A stretch of DNA of 64,000 bases from Deroplatys truncata (Eukaryota; Arthropoda; Insecta; Mantodea; Mantidae), in the NCBI GenBank assembly GCA_030765065.1, contig CM060977.1, positions 93,575,795 through 93,639,794 of the forward strand. The letters are read 5' to 3'. The notes beneath the pieces were generated by a model that made no database searches, had not been told where the DNA came from, and was given only the letters and a program-made list of their open reading frames with translations. A program made the position numbers and the translations under genes. Below are positions 11,002-21,837 of this stretch, piece by piece. Numbering within the stretch: position 1 is the stretch's first letter; every line of letters begins with the position of its first letter.

Positions 11002-12280
11002 TATAAAGGGTCCTTCAACAAGGTCTTTAACACGTGATAGCTGTAGTTATTATTGAGTTACAGCAGTCGTTTTTTCACGTGGTTACAGTTGTTATTGACA
11101 AATAGCCATGGAACGTTACCTCATTCAGCAACGCGTAGAAATTGTGAAAATTTATTATCAAAATGGATCATCTGTTCGCCAAACCTTCCGTGTATTGCGT
11201 GAAGTTTACGGTGTGCATAATCGCCCCTGCGAGAGAGTGATTCGGCGTTTGATCGATAAATTTGAAAGAAGTGGTCCTGTCAGCGATCAAAAAAAGTCTA
11301 TACGTAATCGACGTAAGCGCTCCAACGAAAACATAGGCGTCGTTCGTGAGAGTATACGCGAGAACGGAAACAAATCAATTGCTCATCAAACGCAAGAATT
11401 GCGGCTTTTGCCGACCACAACTTGGCGAACTCTGCATCTGGACTTGAAGTTTCACGCTTAAAAATGGTGGTAACTCAAGAACTAAAGCTCAACGACCATA
11501 GGTTGCGCCACATTCGGTGACTGAGCTATGGAGCAATTGGAAGCTGACACGGATTTTTGTCGAAAAATCATTTTCAGCGATGAAGCCGACTTTTGGATGA
11601 ATGGTTGTGTTAACAAACAAAATTTCCGATATTTGAGCAATCGCAATCTAGTGCAGATTCAGAACGACCACTTCATCCCCAAAAGGTTACTGATTGGTGT
11701 GGATTTTGGTATGGTGGAATAATTTTTTTTCCAAATGAAGATGGAGAAGCTCTAACTGTCAATGGAGAAATATACCGGGCTCTTATAAGGGACTATTTTT
11801 GGCCTCAGTTGGATGGTATGGATCTCAGAAACATCTGGTTTCAGCAAGATGGTGCCACATGGTATACTGCTCTCGAAACAATCGATCTTTTGAAGGAGAA
11901 GATTAGAGGTTTCATCATTTTCCGTGGTGGTGATGTTAACTGGCCCCCGAAGTCATATGATTTAGTACCTTAGGATTACTTCTTGTCGGGTTATGTTAAA
12001 TCTCGAGTTTATGTCAACAAGCCAGAAACAGTAAATGATCTTATGAATAACATCACGTGTGTTATTTGTGAAGTTCGACCTAATTTACGTTCTTCTGTGA
12101 TTGAAAACTGGGTCAACTGTATACGCGCAACCCAACGAAGTCGCGGCTGTCACTTAACCGATGTTCTCTTCCACACGTAATGACATTAATTATGTTCCAA
12201 AATAAAAAAGAGCCTCTATTGTTTATAGAACGTGTTTTATTTAAGTTAAAAAATAGGACACTCTTGTTGAAAGACCCTAT
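11002..12280 (+). mobile_element. IS630-Tc1-mariner element, 1.28 kb, inside the Harbinger element
   Basis: The inverted termini are AAAGGGTCCTTCAACAAGG on the left and, on the minus strand, ATAGGGTCTTTCAACAAGAG on the right, each flanked by TA. The transposase reading frame occupies most of the interior. It sits between the two halves of the Harbinger element, so it is younger than that element. Confidence 0.88.
11108..12180 (+). pseudogene. DD34D-like transposase with stops
   Basis: The N-terminal 117 codons are open: MERYLIQQRVEIVKIYYQNG starts a helix-turn-helix, followed by a second basic region (RNRRKRSNENI). After a stop at 11459 the catalytic core is readable: FSDEADFW (first Asp), WFQQDGAT (second) and, 34 residues later by my count, SYDLVP (third Asp) followed by a stop, then a 65-codon C-terminal frame that ends at 12180. 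The core therefore retains three acidic residues but is interrupted by at least three stops or shifts. The length matches an intact ~350-residue transposase. Confidence 0.85.
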
Positions 12281-12357
12281 GCTTAGCCCATAAAATCTTC
12301 CGTGTTAATCAAATCTAAACTCATGAATACCTTAACGTACATAACTGCGCTCGAGTA

Positions 12358-13220
12358 TACTAAAAAAATCTGATGTGTTACACTCACATGACTTTCTCTA
12401 CTCTTGTACACACTATTTTTACAAACGCCTATTCTCCATATGCTTCATGTTAATCGAGATATCGAGATGTTAATCTTATTGGTAATTTTCTTGTAGATGC
12501 AAGGGAAATATGGTAGCTTTTAAGCGATAGTCAAATATTTTAACGCTGGTTGCTATGTGGCGCATTCCATTCTCTTTGCATGTCCAGGACATAAAAAAAT
12601 GAATAACGAATTTGATAAAAATTATAAGTATTGGAAAATTTAAGGAAATAACAAGCAATATCTCGAAAACGGTTCACTTAACAAAACAAATGTATATGAC
12701 ATACGTTGTGTATTTTAACGCGATCTACATTTTGTGTGTAGTAAAATTTTGTCTATCTCTTATGGTTTACCAGTTATGCAAAAGTCGTTCACAATGAAGA
12801 ATATTTTTGGAGACATTCCCAGAAAATTCGAGATATACATTTCATTTCTCATGACATTATCTTAAACATATGATATTTTCATCAAAATCGTTAGAGCCAT
12901 TTTTGAGAAAATTAAAATTTTCGAAAAATGTTCCATGTAAAGGGTAGTCTGGGGTGGGGGGATTTTCTTGAAAACCTTCGTGTCGCATCTCTGGAAGACA
13001 CTGAACCTAAATACCAAATTTGGTGCTTATCCGACTGTTCGTTTTTGAGTTATGCTGTTCACAGGCACACAGACACACACACGGACATGTTTCCAAAAAT
13101 GCTTTTTTTGGATTCAGGAGGTCTCAAAACATGTATTTCCGGCGAAATCTCGGTATCGAATTTTTGGGTGGAATGCAATACTTCCCCTACTTACTATACG
13201 TAGTAGAGAAAGTAAAAATG
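12358..13220 (+). repeat. DR1 (variant A), full length, plus, inside Harbinger
   Basis: One of the best-preserved copies. It starts AAAAAATCTGATGTGTTACA and ends TACGTAGTAGAGAAAGTAAA. Its position between the Harbinger ends means either insertion into Harbinger or co-rearrangement. Confidence 0.88.
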
Positions 13221-13265
13221 AATGCTCCTGCCTCAAAGACTTTGTTTGTTGGCAAATCTGCAACT

Positions 13266-13300
13266 CTGTGTCTGTGATCAGTGTCCCAGCGTGAACAGTG
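13266..13300 (-). repeat. Second Harbinger-type terminus
   Basis: AGTGTCCCAGCGTGAACAGT resembles the right terminus at 13480-13500 (AGTGTCCCAGTGTGAAACG) in the same orientation. It may be the end of a second, smaller Harbinger-derived MITE or a duplicated terminus. Confidence 0.5.
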
Positions 13301-13508
13301 CAATTCAAACTAACGCATGTCAGGCGATGACTGCTCTGAACACAGTGGCTGTGTCCGTCACATGTGGCGAGGGTGAAACACTGCTGCGACACAGTGGCTG
13401 GGTGAGGAAGTGCAATATCCCGGAGTGAATGCTCTAATTTAAACGAATATACTTCTATCAGTGACCGTCGCTTGCAACCGTCAGTGTCCCAGTGTGAAAC
13501 GATCCTTA

Positions 13509-14129
13509 TAGTTTAGGAAACCACAGAAAACAAACGCGACCCAAGCAATCTGAGCAACAATTCTGCATTACTAACAGAGAGGTTCAATTATTGCTAAACT
13601 ACGGTCAACCTTATTCATTGTCGACTAAAATGGATAATGGGTACTTTTCACAGAATTTGTTATAAGCGTTTAACACCATTGTCTTCTTTCCATTTGCCGC
13701 GTTTGTTTTCGACAGTGGCTCAGGATTCATAGCCATGACATTTTTTCAACACGTTGTAAAAATACATTGGCGGATTTTCCGGAAACTAGGAAAGAACTGC
13801 AGCGCTTGCGCTTAACCTCTTAAACCCTCTGCTATAAGGGTTCATTTAGTTATAGGTGAATCTGAATAAACACATTTTGTTGCATAATTAGAATTGTTAA
13901 AATAATGGATTTTTTTAAAGTTCTCTGCACGAGAATAACCACAAAATATTACGATCTGAACCGAACTGTATTATGTAGAGGAAGAGACGACATGCTAAGC
14001 AGGAAAAGTTGTTGTTTGCCCCAGGCAATGAGATGCTCTCTTGTCACGCGGTTTTGTTCAAAACTCCATTAAACTGAAAGTGATACCAATGCATCATAGT
14101 AGTCTACGTTGTCAGTGGACTTGAATTAA
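13509..14129. other. Unrecognised AT-rich sequence
   Basis: No long frame, repeat match or RNA-like fold was recognised here. Confidence 0.4.
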
Positions 14130-14321
14130 ATGTGGACGCGCTTTAACTGCTATGCTTCATTCCATCCCATTCTATATTTGGCGTGAAAGACTAAATTTCG
14201 CTCAGAGACCATGATAAGGATTTTTACGCCCGAAAAATTCCGTCACCCTCTTCCGTGTTTGAACCCGCGACTTCAGGACTAGAGGATAGCATGGTGACCA
14301 CTACACCACAGAGGAGGACAC
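14130..14321 (-). mobile_element. SINE family S1, partial, minus
   Basis: Read on the minus strand it starts with CTCTGTGGTGTAGTGGTCACC (box A region) and GCGGGTTCAAACACGG (box B) and continues through TTTTTCGGGCGTAAAAATCC into a body ending near 14130. It matches the copies at 51.3 and 58.2 kb but is internally shortened. Confidence 0.8.
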
Positions 14322-14445
14322 ACACACACTAGCGCGAACCTTTTTCTAAAATTTCTTTTTTGGATTCAGGGAGTCCCAATAGATGTATTTCCGATGAAAT
14401 CTCGGTGTGGAATTTGTAGGTGGAATGCAATACTTCTCTATGGAC
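14322..14445 (+). repeat. DR1 terminal fragment, plus
   Basis: A CA run is followed by TTTTTTGGATTCAGGGAG and the CCGATGAAATCTCGG block. It stops just before the usual terminus. The S1 SINE abuts its left side. Confidence 0.75.
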
Positions 14446-14639
14446 TAGCTGCGTGTTGGCGAAATTAATAAATCTAAAAACTAACTGTGCACAGATTATA
14501 TAACATAATCTTGTTTGTTGCCATGCAAATGTTAAAAATAGAATTTCAATTTTGTATAGTTCCAAAGACATTTAACAAAAGAGATAGCTCTTTAAAATAA
14601 TCCAGTGAATTTCAGAGAGCCTTGCAACTGAAGTTATAT

Positions 14640-15913
14640 AATATGAGTTTAATAGTTAAAACAACAACAAAAAATGACGAATGAACTTACACCTTTTACC
14701 TACTTATCAACATAGTCACCAAGTTTCTCAACACATTTCTCCCATCGTGATACCAGATTCAATATGCCCTGTTCGTAGAAGTTCGTTTTCTTGGAATATA
14801 GCCATCTGGGACTGCTGATCACTTCCGCATCTGTCGCAAAGCATAGTCCGGCCAGGAATTTATTCATGGGATCAAACAGATAAAAGTCCGACGGTGCAAG
14901 ATCCGGACCGTATGGTGCATGCTGGAGCACCTCCAAACCAAATTTGGACATTTTCTGACTAACAGCAGCAGCAACATGGCAGCGAGCATTGTCATGCAGA
15001 ATTTTGACATCGTCAGCATTCATGTTGTGGCGTTTGTCACGAAGGGCGCGACGCAACTTCAAAGTTTTCATGTAAGCGGCAGCATTCACACTGGTACCGT
15101 GTTCAGCAAAGTCCACCAATACAACACTATGCATATCCCAGAACGCCGTCACGAGCACTTTCCTAGCAGATTGAGTCACTGAATTTTTTTCTTCACTGGG
15201 TAATCAGCATGTTTCCACTCCATACTTGCCTGCTTGGTTTCGGGCGCGTTGTGGTATGCCCACGACACATCACCAGTAACGATTCTTTTCAGAAAGTCAT
15301 ACCATTACCGGTGTACCGCGTTAGGTGATCCAAGCTCGTCATCATTCGCGGTTGTCTGTCATGTTCTTAGGCACCCAGCGAGCACTAACTTTAAGAAATT
15401 TCAACGTGTCATGAACAATATCGTACACTGCACCATAGGAAATGTTTAACTACTGCGATAAGGCTCGCAGTTGCACACGCCGGTCTTTCAAAATTGCCGC
15501 TTCAATGCCCCTGACATTGTGCGAGGTTGCAGCTGTTACCGGCATCACGGAGCGTGGCGAATCACTAAGGTTCATACGGTCCTATAGGAATAATGCACAC
15601 CACCTGGAGACATTGCTACGGTCCATACAATTTTCCCCATACACGCCACGCATGCCACTGTGAATATCACTCGGTTTATGCTCTTTGGCCCACAAATATC
15701 AAACCGCACCTATCTTCTCTTCACACGTGGAGAACAGTAACATGCGCGCCATGTTTGTTGCGTAGTTCACGATTCTCTCGCTAGAACTGCACATGATACA
15801 AAAAATACCCTCTGTAGTGAAAACTGACAACTATATGTGAAATTGCAACATTCCAGCTGCAATGCCAAAGCAGAAAAGAATTATTGTGCGTTACTTTTCA
15901 ATCCGCCCTCGTA
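14640..15913 (-). mobile_element. mariner element, decayed
   Basis: The right end (the 5' end of the minus-strand gene) is TACTTTTCAATCCGCCCTCGTA, the reverse complement of the classic mariner terminus TACGAGGGCGG. The left terminus is not recognisable, so the 3' end is eroded or truncated near 14640. It contains the transposase pseudogene described at 14700-15790. Confidence 0.85.
14700..15790 (-). pseudogene. mariner DD34D transposase, broken
   Basis: The C-terminal 159 codons are open. They begin TQSARKVLVTAFWDMHSVVL and hold ILHDNARCH (second catalytic Asp) and YGPDLAPSDFYLF (third Asp, the DD34D arrangement), ending in the standard LGDYVDK. Upstream, homology continues across frames to about 15790 and includes the helix-turn-helix segment with DRRVQLRAL and the SARWVPKN linker. 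The expected first-Asp motif near 15280 reads as IVTGD with stops around it. Multiple frameshifts and stops make it inactive. Confidence 0.85.
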
Positions 15914-15959
15914 TATTCCGTTAGTGGTTACTTTTTACTTCTTGTACCAAGTACATAAC

Positions 15960-16215
15960 TAGAAGCGGAGGGGACCTAGCACCTCGACCCACGTAGATCA
16001 TTTGTGCCGGCGTGACCCCAAAAGGGAGGGACGAGGTGAGAGGAGACGGAGGGCGGCTCGACCAGGAGGTACACAGGCAGACGGCAGGGCTCCTACCATT
16101 TACAGATTTGAATTCTCCGGGTGGCGGTTGGCGCAGCTGGCTCCCCATCTCTGTGAGCTTACGCAGTCCGGGGGATGAAGGTTTATTCAGAGCATCTTTT
16201 TCCCCTGTCATGCAC
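15960..16215 (-). mobile_element. SINE family S2 fragment, minus
   Basis: A GC-rich block. On the minus strand it contains the GGTCACGCCGGCAC and CCTCTCACCTCGTCCC tail features and the CCCCGGACTGCGTAAGCTCA body seen near the 17.2-kb copy. The head is missing. Confidence 0.5.
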
Positions 16216-16269
16216 ACGCGCAATACCACGTACATATTAGGAGAGAAGGTATTGGAGTAGTTTCCTTCT

Positions 16270-16650
16270 TATCCTGAATCTCCTGCCCCTCCATTTCGTT
16301 CCATTAATCAATTCCGTCATTTACCAAGTTAAGTCTGTTGCAGGGTTGGAAGTGTCAGCGATGGTGTTTCAGTGCAGCGTGGCAGGGTAAAAGGATGTTC
16401 TCTGAGGAATTTTCTCCGTCCCTCGGCCTTCGGTTGGTTCCCGAGGTAAACGGACCGCTCCTTCGGAGCGGGGATCTCGATCTGCATGTCCCACTGTCGA
16501 GCGTCTCAATCTGGAATCTGTAAGAACCTGTCCTTGCAGTGTCGGCGCTCCTGCTTCCGGCTGCCCGGTGACCCTCCTACATCCTTCTCCCTCCCGGGGC
16601 GCCCTTTGAATGGCATTGGTACACCTCACTGGAGCGGTGCCGAGTACCCT
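16270..16650 (+). mobile_element. SINE family S2 fragment, plus
   Basis: It contains the S2 landmarks CCTGCCCCTCCATTTCGTTC, TTGCAGGGTTGGAAGTGTCA, a hairpin CCGCTCCTTCGGAGCGG, and a CCTTCTCCCTCCCGGGG tail. It is arranged tail-to-tail with the copy at 15.96-16.2 kb. Confidence 0.55.
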
Positions 16651-16969
16651 CCGACATTAAGAAAGAAAAAAGGCCTGTCTTCACTTGTAATTAATTTACC
16701 ATATCCCTTTTTTGCTCATGATTTGAGTTTTCACGCTCCTGCTTGTGCTCATTAGATAATTGTTTCACGTCCTTCGATTAAGAAATGATAATGACAACAA
16801 GCATTCTTTGATCTCAGTTTAAGTACCAAAAAAACTACCAGCACACGCGATGTTACTGAAGATATGCTGAAAGAGCATAAAGAAAATTGGGAAACACGTT
16901 AGAAAAATGCAAAATAAAATTATGAATTACTGGCTGGCTGCCTGACGTTAGATGGGTAGCTTTTCAAAT

Positions 16970-17440
16970 TACTGAGCGGGGTGATAAAGTCTGTGGCCCG
17001 CGTTTCAGAGGTCGTGGTTTCGAATACCGAGGCCGATCTTTCTGACTCATGGATATTTTCGGGGGATTCCTCAGGTTACTATGCGAATGCTGGGAAGGAT
17101 TATTACTTCCCCGAATTTTCTGCCCCTCTATTTGACCTCCATTCTCATTTCACTTCACCTTTCAGCCCTTTGGCCTCTCTCAGGGTTTCAAGGTCGGTGG
17201 GAGGTTTCTGCGTGTGTATGGCAGGGGAAAGGGATGCTGTGAGTAAACCTTTGTCCCCCGGAATAGAGGCGAGATCTGGGTTCCAGGCCTCCAGGGGACG
17301 TGAAGCTCACGGGGCGGAGGCGAGCCGGTTGTACCGGCTGCCATCCGGGGAGTTTAAATCTGGTACGGCCGCTCTATCTCCCCTCATCCTTCCCTCCGGG
17401 AGGCGCACCGTCAGGGGCCTCGGTACAAAAGCTCTAGTAA
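16970..17440 (+). mobile_element. SINE family S2, near full length, plus
   Basis: The tRNA-like head (TCGTGGTTTCGAATACCGAG as the box B region) is followed by TTTTCGGGGGATTCCTCAGG, CTGCCCCTCTATTTGACC, and a long GC-rich body ending in CTCATCCTTCCCTCCGGGAG. An accidental 168-codon open frame covers it and should not be read as a gene. Confidence 0.65.
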
Positions 17441-17572
17441 GTCGAAGAGCTAATCCTCCCTCCGCTCCTAGTCCTATCCTATCCTAGCAAGCTAACCTTT
17501 TAAATTCCAATAACGAATTAATTTAACTTAGCTCTCCCCCTTTTTAATGATATTCTGCAATGACCTATAAGA

Positions 17573-18385
17573 TATTTACTTCCTCTACATCGTACATATA
17601 GGCAGAGAAGATATTGTATTTTATAAAAAAATCATACCGAGATTTCACCGGAAAAATATGTTTTGAGGCTCCCTGAATCCAAGAAAAGCATTTTTAGAAA
17701 ACGATCCGTGTGTGTGTTTGTCTGTGAACACCATGACTCAAAACGAATTTTGGATAAATATCAGACTTGGTATTTACTTAAGTATCTTTCGCAAATGTGG
17801 GACGAAGGTTTTCAAAGAAATTCCACCACATGGAAGATTTTTACATTGAGGATATTTCGAAAGCTTTTATTTACTCAAAAACACCTCCACGATTTTGATA
17901 TTAAATATATTTACATGAAAAATAAATGTATGTATTAACCTTTCTGGGAATATCCTGTGAAATCCTCTTCATTCGGAAGAAATTTTGCATAATCTTGTAT
18001 AACTGGTAAACGTTAAGCGATAGACAATAATGTACTCCACAGAGATTGTATATATCTTTAAAGCACAATTTACTTCAAATAATCTTGCTGGCATTAGCCA
18101 TTTCCGAGAAATACGTTATTAATGGTTCGAAGGGTCCAATATTTTTAGCACTATTCCCAAATCCTTTCAACATTCAGTTGTTTCTCACGATGTCATAGAA
18201 AGAGAATAGAATTTTAAGATCAGTATAGCGTCCAGCTCTTAAACATTTGACTATCGCTGTTCGCTTTGTATATATAAAGAGCTATTTAGGCAAAGAAGTA
18301 GATAGAAAAGTAAACTTTCATAAGAATAGTTTGCATACCCATTAATAAACGATAGAGGGTAGAAGAAGCCATGTGAATAAATAAA
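17573..18385 (-). repeat. DR1 (variant B), full length, minus
   Basis: It runs from a TTTACTTCCTCTACATCGTA terminus to TAGAGGGTAGAAGAAGCCAT at the other end. The order of internal blocks is the exact reverse of the plus copies. Confidence 0.85.
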
Positions 18386-19309
18386 TAAAATATTTATAGT
18401 GATTTTACCCTTAATAATCTTCGTAACCTTTGGATGTGGAACAATCATCATTAGGAATAGTTGAGTAACTGCTTAGATAATTACTGTAAGAGATATTTTA
18501 TACCTTTGTACCTTCTCTTTGGCCACGGAAACTCTTAACATATACAACAAAATAGAGGTGAAGCTGGCAAATATGTAGATTCTCCCAGGCCACCAATTTA
18601 CCCTCTTTGGTAGAGACACATAGTCCGCGACCATCGAGAAAAAACCTAAGTGTTAATCATAAAGTATCCTTCACTGACTTCTAATGTTGGCAACTTTCTC
18701 TTTTTATGCAATTATTTAACATACCCTGCTAACGAACTTGATTACAACATAAATGTAAAGCAAACTTTTCTTGCATGAGGATTATTATAATATTTTGGCA
18801 TTGGTATTGCATGTGTATCGTACCGTTATAAAAGTATTCAATTTTCTTTTGTTTTGCTGCGTTTTAATTGCTAAATCGTGAAAACAAGTATTTAGTGCTT
18901 GGAATGAAATATTCGTGGCGTTTGTCTTATTTCACGTGCATATTCCATGGAGTAACAACAACTATTTGTTCTACTCTGTGGTATTAGCACTAAAACTCAA
19001 GGCCATCTTCGTAAGCTTTTGTAATTCCAAAGTGTTTGTATTTAAGTACAAATGCTGTAATCTTTTTAATCCATTAGTAATATAGGAAATTATATTAGGA
19101 TGCGTTTTATAGTTTCATGTCCATTAGATGGTCTTGCAATGGTGCAAGCATTTTTTAAAATCGGTTGAATGGTTTTTGATATTAGTCTCCATGCAAATAT
19201 TCTCTCTGTGGTATTAGTTAGGTAGCCCCAAAGTAAAAAGGAAAGGAAAGACCAGGATAAAGCTGGATCTGAGCACTGTAAAGACGGAGCGGTGAGTGTG
19301 ACCACACCC
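18386..19309. other. AT-rich sequence, nothing recognised
   Basis: No gene or shared repeat was seen. The segment around 18950-19060 resembles that around 26690-26800 in places (TTTGTAATTCCAAAGTGTTT versus a similar string), suggesting an unnamed shared repeat. Confidence 0.35.
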
Positions 19310-21080
19310 TGAAGTGAAGGTGGCGATGGTAATGGAGTTTGTGCTCATGGAGATGCTTGTGCTTGCGGTGTTGGAGATGTTGGTATTTGTGGTGATGGAG
19401 TTGCTGGTGTTTCTAGTGATGGCGGTGTTTGTGGTGATGGTGGTATTGGTGTTTATGGTGATGGTGATGGTGGTATTGTGGTTTGTGGTCATGGAGTTGC
19501 TGGTGCTTGCGGCGATGGAGATACTGGTGCTTGCGGTGATGGAGATGCTGGTGCTTGCGGTGATGGAGATGCTGGTGTTTGCGGTGATGGAGATACTGGC
19601 GTTTGTAGTGATGGTGGTATTGTGGTTTGTGGTCATGGAGTTGCTGGTGTTTGCGGTGATGGAGATGCTGGCATTTGTAGTGATGGTGGTATTGGTGCTT
19701 GCGGTGATGGAGATGCCGGTGCTTGCGGTGATGGAGATGTTGGTATTTGTAGTGATGGTGTTGTTAGTGGTGATGGTGGTGCTGGTGTTTGTAGTGATGG
19801 TGTTGTTAGTGGTGATGGTGTTGTTAGTGGTGATGGTGGTGTTAGTGGTGATGGTAATGTTGGTGTTTCTGGTGATGATGGTGTTAGTGGTGATGGTGAT
19901 GCTGGTGTTTGTAGTGATGGTGTTGTTAGTGGTGATGGTGGTGTTAGTGGTGATGGTAATGTTGGTGTTTGTAGTGATGGGGTGTTAGTGGTGATGGTGA
20001 TGTTGGTGTTTGTGGCGATGTTGGTGTTAGTAGTGATGGGGTGTTAGTGGTGATGGTGATGTTGGTGTTTGTGGCGATGTTGGTGTTTGTAGTGATGGGG
20101 TGTTAGTGGTGATGGTGATGTTGGTGTTTGTGGCGATGTTGGTGTTAGTAGTGATGGGGGGTGTTGTTTGTGGTGATGGTGGTGTTAGTGGTGATGGAGA
20201 TGTTGGTGTTTGCAGAGATGGGGTGTTAGTCTTGATAGTGGTGTTGGTGTTTGTGTTAGTAGTGATGGAGCTGTTGTTTGTGGTGATGCTGGCGTTAGTA
20301 GTGATGGAGATGTTGTTTCTAGTGATGGTGGTGTTAGTGAAGATGGTGATGGTGTTTGTGGAGATGGTGGTGTTTGTGGTGATGGCGATAGTAGTGATGG
20401 AGATGTTGTTTGTAGTGATGGTGGTGTTAGTGTTGATAATGATGTTGGTGTTTGCTATGATGGTGGTGTTTGTGGTAATGGTGATGTTGTGTTTGTGGTG
20501 GGGGTTGGTGTTTATGATGGTATTTGTGGTGCTGGTGGTGTTAGATTGTGATGATTGTGATGTTGATGGTGGTGTTGGTTTTGATGGTTATGATAGTGGT
20601 GGTGGTAGTTTTAGTGTTGGTGATGGTGGTGCTGATGGCAATGGTGGTGATGATAGTGGAGGTTTTAGTTGTGATGATAGTGGTGGCTTTGGTGGTGTTT
20701 TTTTGGTGGTGGCGGTTGTGGTGGTGATGGTGGTGTTTGTGGTGGTGGCGATGTGTTGGTGGTGACGTTGGTGCTGATGGTTTTGATGGTGGTGTTAGTT
20801 GTTTTGGTGATCGTGATGGTAGTGGTGGCGGCTTTGGTGATTATGGTGGTGGTGGTAGTTTTGTTGGTGATAATGTTGGTAGTGGCTTTGATGATGATGG
20901 TGGTGGTTTTTATGGTAATGATGATGGTGGTAGTTTTGGTGGTGGAGATAGTTGATTTGGTGGTGATGATGGTGGTGGTTTTGGTGGTGATGATGATGGT
21001 GGTAGTTTTGTGGTGATGGTTTTGGAGGTGGTGGTAGTGGTAGCGGCGGCGGAGGTGGAGGATGTGGTGGTGGTGTTAGT
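19310..21080 (+). repeat. 1.8-kb GTGATG-type minisatellite
   Basis: Degenerate tandem repeats are built from hexamer blocks such as GGTGAT, GGTGTT, TGTAGT and GGAGAT. Locally they group into 18- and ~54-bp higher-order units, e.g. repeated GATGGTGTTGTTAGTGGT. The plus strand is almost entirely G, T and A. Because the unit is a multiple of 3, all plus frames and some minus frames are open for 100-220 codons (Gly/Asp/Val-rich, Val/Met/Leu-rich, or Thr/Ser/Asn-rich). There is no signal peptide, clear start context or intron evidence, so a gene is not supported. Confidence 0.85.
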
Positions 21081-21836
21081 GAGCATTCTAGCTATTATGA
21101 TCACAAAATAAAGTCCTAAGTTGTGATAAAGTAATTTAATGTCGCAACAGAAGGCTAATTAGATTTCCAGTGAGGCATTTGGGGACCCTACGAAACAAAC
21201 GAATATTTTGTCATACCAGCCTGGTGCCGCAGAGGTCACCTTATCGAACAATCAAACAGATGAATGCTACAGCGTGGATATTTATTCCCTATCCGCTTTA
21301 CACAAAACATCCCATGTAAAATGAATCAAGATCATTCTTTGAAATACCGCATTGACCCGGCCACTTTATTGAATTACGGTTCTTTAAAGCCTAGGCCAGA
21401 GAACACAAATTGCGATCCATAGAAACGGAAAGAGAAAAGCGGACTCGTTAACAATCAATTTAGAGGGTAGGTAGCCTCCCTTGATTACCTATAAATCCTT
21501 AATGTATTCACGCACCTAATTCTGTTTTTCGCATTCTGAACAATCCGTTCCAGGTGAATGGGGCTCCACAAACAGCAGCAGAGCCTTTCGAAAACAATTG
21601 ACTGCGATCTGGACTTCTCATTCCGGAGGATTTGATTAAAATACTAACAGGGTTTTGTGAATTGTCATAGAGGTAGCGTTTCACTTGCCTCACAACGTCA
21701 GATCAAGGGTAAGTGTACTCATTTGGCTTTATTCAAAGTGATCTGTTTTGTACTATCATTTCTTCCTTTATTTTAGTTTGTATATTCTACACCCTAAATT
21801 ACTTACCGCCATAATTTAAAACGATTCTTTATACAG
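21081..21836. other. Unrecognised sequence
   Basis: No long open frame or known repeat was recognised between the minisatellite and the S2 SINEs. Confidence 0.4.
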
Positions 21837-21837
21837 G

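Larger units (their letters stand above)
10572..13505 (+). mobile_element. PIF/Harbinger element with TTA target duplication, hosting other insertions
   Basis: The ends are inverted repeats. The left end reads inward through TTTCACACTGGGACAACGG and GACGGTCGCTAGTGACGG. The right end, read on the minus strand, goes through TTTCACACTGGGACACTGAC and AGCGACGGTCACTGAT. Both are flanked by TTA (10569-10571 and 13506-13508), the 3-bp duplication typical of PIF/Harbinger. Inside are the start of a Harbinger-type protein (10693), a complete mariner (11002-12280) and a DR1 copy (about 12358-13220). Most of the original transposase and the Myb-like second gene are gone. Confidence 0.85.

Noticed and set aside
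13020..13294. Repeated 60-90-codon frames at the ends of DR1 copies
   Set aside because: Similar peptides appear in several DR1 copies, but in different frames and on both strands, without consistent starts, so the similarity reflects the DNA repeat.
16981..17487. 168-codon open frame
   Set aside because: It is contained in a SINE S2 copy with a tRNA-like head, and other S2 copies do not keep the frame.
19314..20765. Long open frames of up to 224 codons in the GTGATG repeat
   Set aside because: All follow from a tandem repeat with a period divisible by three; there is no start context, signal peptide, codon bias or splice evidence, so I did not call a gene.
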